Made by a program: the position numbers and the translations under genes. 64,000 nt of DNA, taken from contig CAWJPW010000008.1 of NCBI GenBank assembly GCA_963844845.1, positions 960,468 to 1,024,467 on the forward strand. The letters are read 5' to 3'. Below are positions 61,031-64,000 of the stretch, piece by piece (the stretch's first letter is position 1; the number at the start of each line of letters is the position of its first letter). The notes beneath the pieces were generated by a model. The model ran no database searches, had not been told where the DNA came from, and saw only the letters and a list, made by a program, of their open reading frames with translations. Source of the DNA: CAWJPW01 sp963844845 (GTDB lineage: Bacteria; Acidobacteriota; Thermoanaerobaculia; Thermoanaerobaculales; Sulfomarinibacteraceae).

Positions 61031-62224
61031 GTGGTCGACAGGAGCTCGCCCGGCGAGGGCTCGGCCGGCGCGCTGACCGCTGGCGGGGGCGAGGCGGCCC
61101 CCAGCGGCGTGGACCAGGACCTGCTGCGGCACGCCCGCTGTCTTTCCGCCCTGCAGCGCGAGGTCGTCGGGCGGGCCGAAGAGATAGAGCGTTTGCGCGG
61201 GACCCTCGAGCGGCTCGGGCGCGAGGAGGCCGCCCGCGCCAGTGAGCTGTCGCGCCTGCAGGCCGATGTGGAGCGCATGGCGCGCGCCGGGGCGCTGCGC
61301 TCGCTGCCGCCGTGCTCGCGGCCGGCCCTGCGTACTTTCGTCAAGGCGCTCATCGGGATGCGCCTGCAGCTCGAGCCCTTTCACGCGCCGCGCCCTCTGC
61401 ATGTGCCGCGGCGCTACGCCCGCACACACCCCCCCGCGTTGCCGCCCACCATCTCGATCGTCACGCCGTCCTACAACCAGGGGCGCTTCCTCGTCCACAC
61501 TCTCGACAGCGTCATCGAGCAGGGCTACCCTCGCCTCGAGTACGTGGTTCAGGATGGCGGCTCCGAGGACGGCAGCATGCGCGTCGTCGAGCGCGTGCGG
61601 TCCCACCTGCACGCTGTGGACTCGCGGCCCGATCGGGGACAGGCCCACGCTATCAACCTCGGCTTCGCCCGCACCAGCGGCGAGATCATGGCCTACCTGA
61701 ACTCCGACGACCTGCTGATGCCTGGGGCGTTGAGCTACGTGGCGCGGTACTTTGCCGCGAACCCCGGGGTGGACGCCGTCTACGGCCATCGGGTGCTCAT
61801 CGACGAGGAGGGGTTCGAGATCGGGCGCTGGATCCTGCCGCCCCACCGTGATGCGGACCTGCGCTTCGCCGACTACGTGCCCCAGGAGACGCTCTTCTGG
61901 CGCCGCCGACTGTGGGAGCGGTCGGGAGGCTGTATCGACGAGTCTTTCCAGTTCGCCGTCGACTGGGACCTGCTGCTGCGCTTCCTCGACGCCGGCGCCC
62001 GCATCGTGCGGGTGCCGCGCTTCCTCGGCGCCTTCCGCGTGCACCGCGAACAGAAGAGCTCGCAACAGATCGCGGGCCTCGGCGCCCTCGAGATGGACCG
62101 CCTGCGGCGCCGCTGCCATGGCCGCGACCTGGCCATCGAAGAGGTTCGCAACGGCTTGCTGCGCTTCATGATCCTCCACGCGATCTGCCGCCGTCTCTAC
62201 CAGGTAGGGCTCGTGTGGTACTGA
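61031..62224 (+). CDS. Family 2 glycosyltransferase with N-terminal coiled coil
   Basis: A 397-residue GT2 enzyme. Residues 25-85 form a coiled coil (VVGRAEEIERLRGTLERLGR). The GT-A domain starts SIVTPSYNQGRFLVHTLDSV, with VVQDGGSEDGS, the DxD-like MAYLNSDDLLMPGAL and the acceptor region ESFQFAVDWDLLLRFL. It lacks membrane helices. GTG 61031 follows GGACGGAG; the same frame continues upstream to ATG 60941 interrupted only by TGA 61025, so the annotated start may be artificial. The next gene overlaps its stop by ten bases. Confidence 0.87.
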   Translation: MVDRSSPGEGSAGALTAGGGEAAPSGVDQDLLRHARCLSALQREVVGRAEEIERLRGTLERLGREEAARASELSRLQADVERMARAGALRSLPPCSRPALRTFVKALIGMRLQLEPFHAPRPLHVPRRYARTHPPALPPTISIVTPSYNQGRFLVHTLDSVIEQGYPRLEYVVQDGGSEDGSMRVVERVRSHLHAVDSRPDRGQAHAINLGFARTSGEIMAYLNSDDLLMPGALSYVARYFAANPGVDAVYGHRVLIDEEGFEIGRWILPPHRDADLRFADYVPQETLFWRRRLWERSGGCIDESFQFAVDWDLLLRFLDAGARIVRVPRFLGAFRVHREQKSSQQIAGLGALEMDRLRRRCHGRDLAIEEVRNGLLRFMILHAICRRLYQVGLVWY

Positions 62225-64000
62225 CGCGGCGCGCCACTGCCGACGATCCGCCCGGCAGAGACCTCCTCGCACGGCTCGCGGCCAGTCGCACTTTCGCCTA
62301 CGGCACGCTCATCGCGCTGCAGGCCAGGGTGATGTGGGGGTTCTGGAGTTTCAGGGATCTGAGCGCCGGGGACAGCTCCTACTACTTCGTCAAGGCCAGC
62401 CGCTGGGCCGAGTCGTTGAACCTCGACCCGGTGTGGTCGCCGCTTTTCACGGTCTTCCAGGGATCGCTCTTATGGATCCTACCGGACCCCTTCGCCGCTA
62501 CCGTCGCCCTGCGGATCCTCCTCGTCGGCGCCCTCGCCGTTCTCGTCCTCGCCGTCCTGCGCAGCCTGCTGCCCCACCCGGTTGCCTGGCTGCTCGCCGC
62601 CTGGTTCGCGGTGGTGCCGATCAACTTCGACAGCCTCTACGAGGTGCACCTTTTCAGCGCTCTGCCGACGCTCCTCGCTGTGGTCCTCGTCGGCCTCCTG
62701 CCGGGACCCCGTGGGCGGGCGATCGCCCTCGGTCTGCTCCTCGCTACGAGCCTCCTGGTGCGCAACGAGTTCCTCATCGCCACCGTCATGTGGGGCGTTT
62801 TCTGTCTGTGGCGCGACGGGCGGCGACTGCTCGGCGGCGGGACCCCCGGGGAGCGCACCGGCATCCTCGCCTCCTACGCCCTCGCCGTGGCGCTCGTCCT
62901 CGGCCTGTGGGGCGCGGTATGCGCGCGCTCGACCCACGATCTGGCCACCTTGCGCCGCCTCGCCGAGAGTAAGCACACCTTCAACGTATGCCAGATCTAT
63001 GCCTTCGGCTACTCCCAGCGCCACCCCGAGTGGACGGGGAACGCGTGGACCGAGTGCCAGGGCCTCATGGAGCGCGACTTCGGCGTCCCGGCGCCCACGA
63101 TGGTCGAGGCGCTGCGAGCCAACCCGCGGGCGATGGCGACCCACTTCGCCTGGAACGCGCTCCTCGTGCCGTCGGCCCTGCTCCTGCAGCTCTTCGGGGC
63201 GATCCCCGGGGGGCCGAACCCAGACTACGTGCGGGTGCCCATCCATCCCCTGGTGGCGGTGGCCGGCGTCCTGGCTCTCGTCCTCGTCGTCGCCGGCGGC
63301 CTCCTGCTGTGGCGCGACCGCGCCTCCGGGTGGCCGCCGTGGCTGCGCGAGCGCTTCGCCCCCTGGGCGCTCCTTGCATGCCTGACCGCCAACGCCGCCT
63401 TCATCATGCTCGTGGCGCGACCCCGGCCGTCGTACCTCTTCAACCAGGCCGTGGCGCTGCTGGCGATCATCGGCGTGGCTGCCGTCGTGGTGTCCGGCCG
63501 CTGGCGCGCCACCGCCGTCGCCCTGCGCTTCGTGCCTGTCCTCGCCGTGCTCCTCGTGCTCTTCGTGCCCCCGTACTGGAATGCGGAAACCCCCCAGGCC
63601 TTCGGCCAGCGCGGCCAGCTGCTGCGCCGCGCGGTCGAGCGCGTGTGGCCGGTCCGCGAGCTCCTCGCGGGTCGCGAACACCGTCTCCTTGCAGGCCCCT
63701 TCGCGGGCGAGATCTGCAACTACGCCGGCGGGGCCAGCCCCTGCACCGCCGTCGCCTTGACCGAAGTCACCGACATCGAGCCGCTGGAGCCAGGAGCGCT
63801 CCTTGCCGCCGTCGAGGCCCAGGGCGTGGACTGGATCTACGTCGACGAGCAGGCGTGGGATGAGACTCCCTGGCAGTCGTTGCGCCTCCAAGCCGAGGCC
63901 TCCCCCACCTGGCAGCGCCTCGCTCCCACGATGGAGGACGGCGAGCGCTGGGCGCTGTTTCGACGACGCGAGGCGGCGGCTGACTCCAGAGTTGGCGCTC
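62215..64000 (+). CDS. Multi-spanning membrane protein, GT-C glycosyltransferase-like (3' end missing)
   Basis: The frame is open from GTG 62215 to the right edge (595 codons). An early loop FRDLSAGDSSYYFVKASRW carries the acidic residues expected in the first periplasmic loop of GT-C enzymes; about ten hydrophobic helices follow (ATVALRILLVGALAVLVLAV, LALVLVVAGGLLLW, AVALLAIIGVAAVVV), then a soluble C-terminal part (VDWIYVDEQAWDETPW). With the preceding GT2 gene it probably builds or attaches a surface glycan (inference). AGGTAGGG precedes the GTG and the overlap with the GT2 stop suggests coupling. Confidence 0.75.
   Translation, partial: MVLTRRATADDPPGRDLLARLAASRTFAYGTLIALQARVMWGFWSFRDLSAGDSSYYFVKASRWAESLNLDPVWSPLFTVFQGSLLWILPDPFAATVALRILLVGALAVLVLAVLRSLLPHPVAWLLAAWFAVVPINFDSLYEVHLFSALPTLLAVVLVGLLPGPRGRAIALGLLLATSLLVRNEFLIATVMWGVFCLWRDGRRLLGGGTPGERTGILASYALAVALVLGLWGAVCARSTHDLATLRRLAESKHTFNVCQIYAFGYSQRHPEWTGNAWTECQGLMERDFGVPAPTMVEALRANPRAMATHFAWNALLVPSALLLQLFGAIPGGPNPDYVRVPIHPLVAVAGVLALVLVVAGGLLLWRDRASGWPPWLRERFAPWALLACLTANAAFIMLVARPRPSYLFNQAVALLAIIGVAAVVVSGRWRATAVALRFVPVLAVLLVLFVPPYWNAETPQAFGQRGQLLRRAVERVWPVRELLAGREHRLLAGPFAGEICNYAGGASPCTAVALTEVTDIEPLEPGALLAAVEAQGVDWIYVDEQAWDETPWQSLRLQAEASPTWQRLAPTMEDGERWALFRRREAAADSRVGA

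Overview
The window is a GC-rich (roughly 70 %) stretch of bacterial chromosome, coding on both strands with short intergenic gaps. I saw no rRNA, tRNA, CRISPR array, transposase or phage gene. The gene set suggests a diderm from the Acidobacteriota, perhaps near Thermoanaerobaculia or Holophagae. Pointers are an Oar-like TonB receptor with a carboxypeptidase-regulatory N-terminus, a Ser/Thr kinase-TPR gene overlapping an ECF sigma gene, DUF4388 and MglA-type signalling proteins, and secreted proteins built around 'WRTD' or 'ESG..RWS' motifs. This placement is inference from gene content.

Layout. 1-5.6 kb: a GGDEF/TonB fusion, then a two-component pair (sigma-54 activator and PDZ membrane kinase). 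5.8-8.6 kb: a cobalamin riboswitch with a btuB-like receptor, then a Fur-family gene with a near-consensus promoter. 8.8-14.2 kb (minus): a frameshifted M16-like secreted protein, tyrS, a cell-wall amidase and a MamK-like actin; the last three overlap or nearly touch. 14.2-19.3 kb: a membrane protein, ferritin, an ATP-grasp ligase, a DUF4388 protein and an NAD epimerase. 19.4-21.7 kb: an MglA-like GTPase fused to a GAF and a kinase-like module that lacks the phospho-accepting histidine. 21.9-31.6 kb: secreted and small proteins, comF-proline dehydrogenase, an M1 peptidase, TPR-udk-MinD-like, and an Hfq-like gene. 31.8-35.3 kb (minus): the tightly overlapping pta-purD-purE-ricT operon. 35.5-45.8 kb: selB, a double TonB-domain protein, a glycosyltransferase, a methyltransferase, a cation-chloride cotransporter homologue and the kinase/ECF pair. 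45.9-50.3 kb: a secreted repeat protein and a large TonB receptor. 50.6-64 kb: an M29-like fragment, a sulfotransferase, and a compact biosynthetic locus (Sfp-type PPTase, two-module NRPS, methyltransferase) divergent from a GT2 glycosyltransferase and a membrane protein that runs off the right edge.

The strongest signals that ordinary annotation would miss are these. (1) Ten start codons have a TANNNT hexamer exactly six bases upstream and no Shine-Dalgarno, and an eleventh has it five bases upstream. This predicts widespread leaderless transcription, including two divergent genes whose -10 boxes overlap. (2) A MamK-family actin occurs without other magnetosome genes, translationally coupled to a peptidoglycan amidase. 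(3) The MglA-GAF-kinase fusion has Gly where the H-box His should be. (4) A small NRPS has specificity codes reading as Thr then Val, a proline in the first histidine position of its first condensation domain, and a cysteine in place of serine in the thioesterase. (5) A dispersed repeat family begins exactly at TAG stop codons of unrelated genes.
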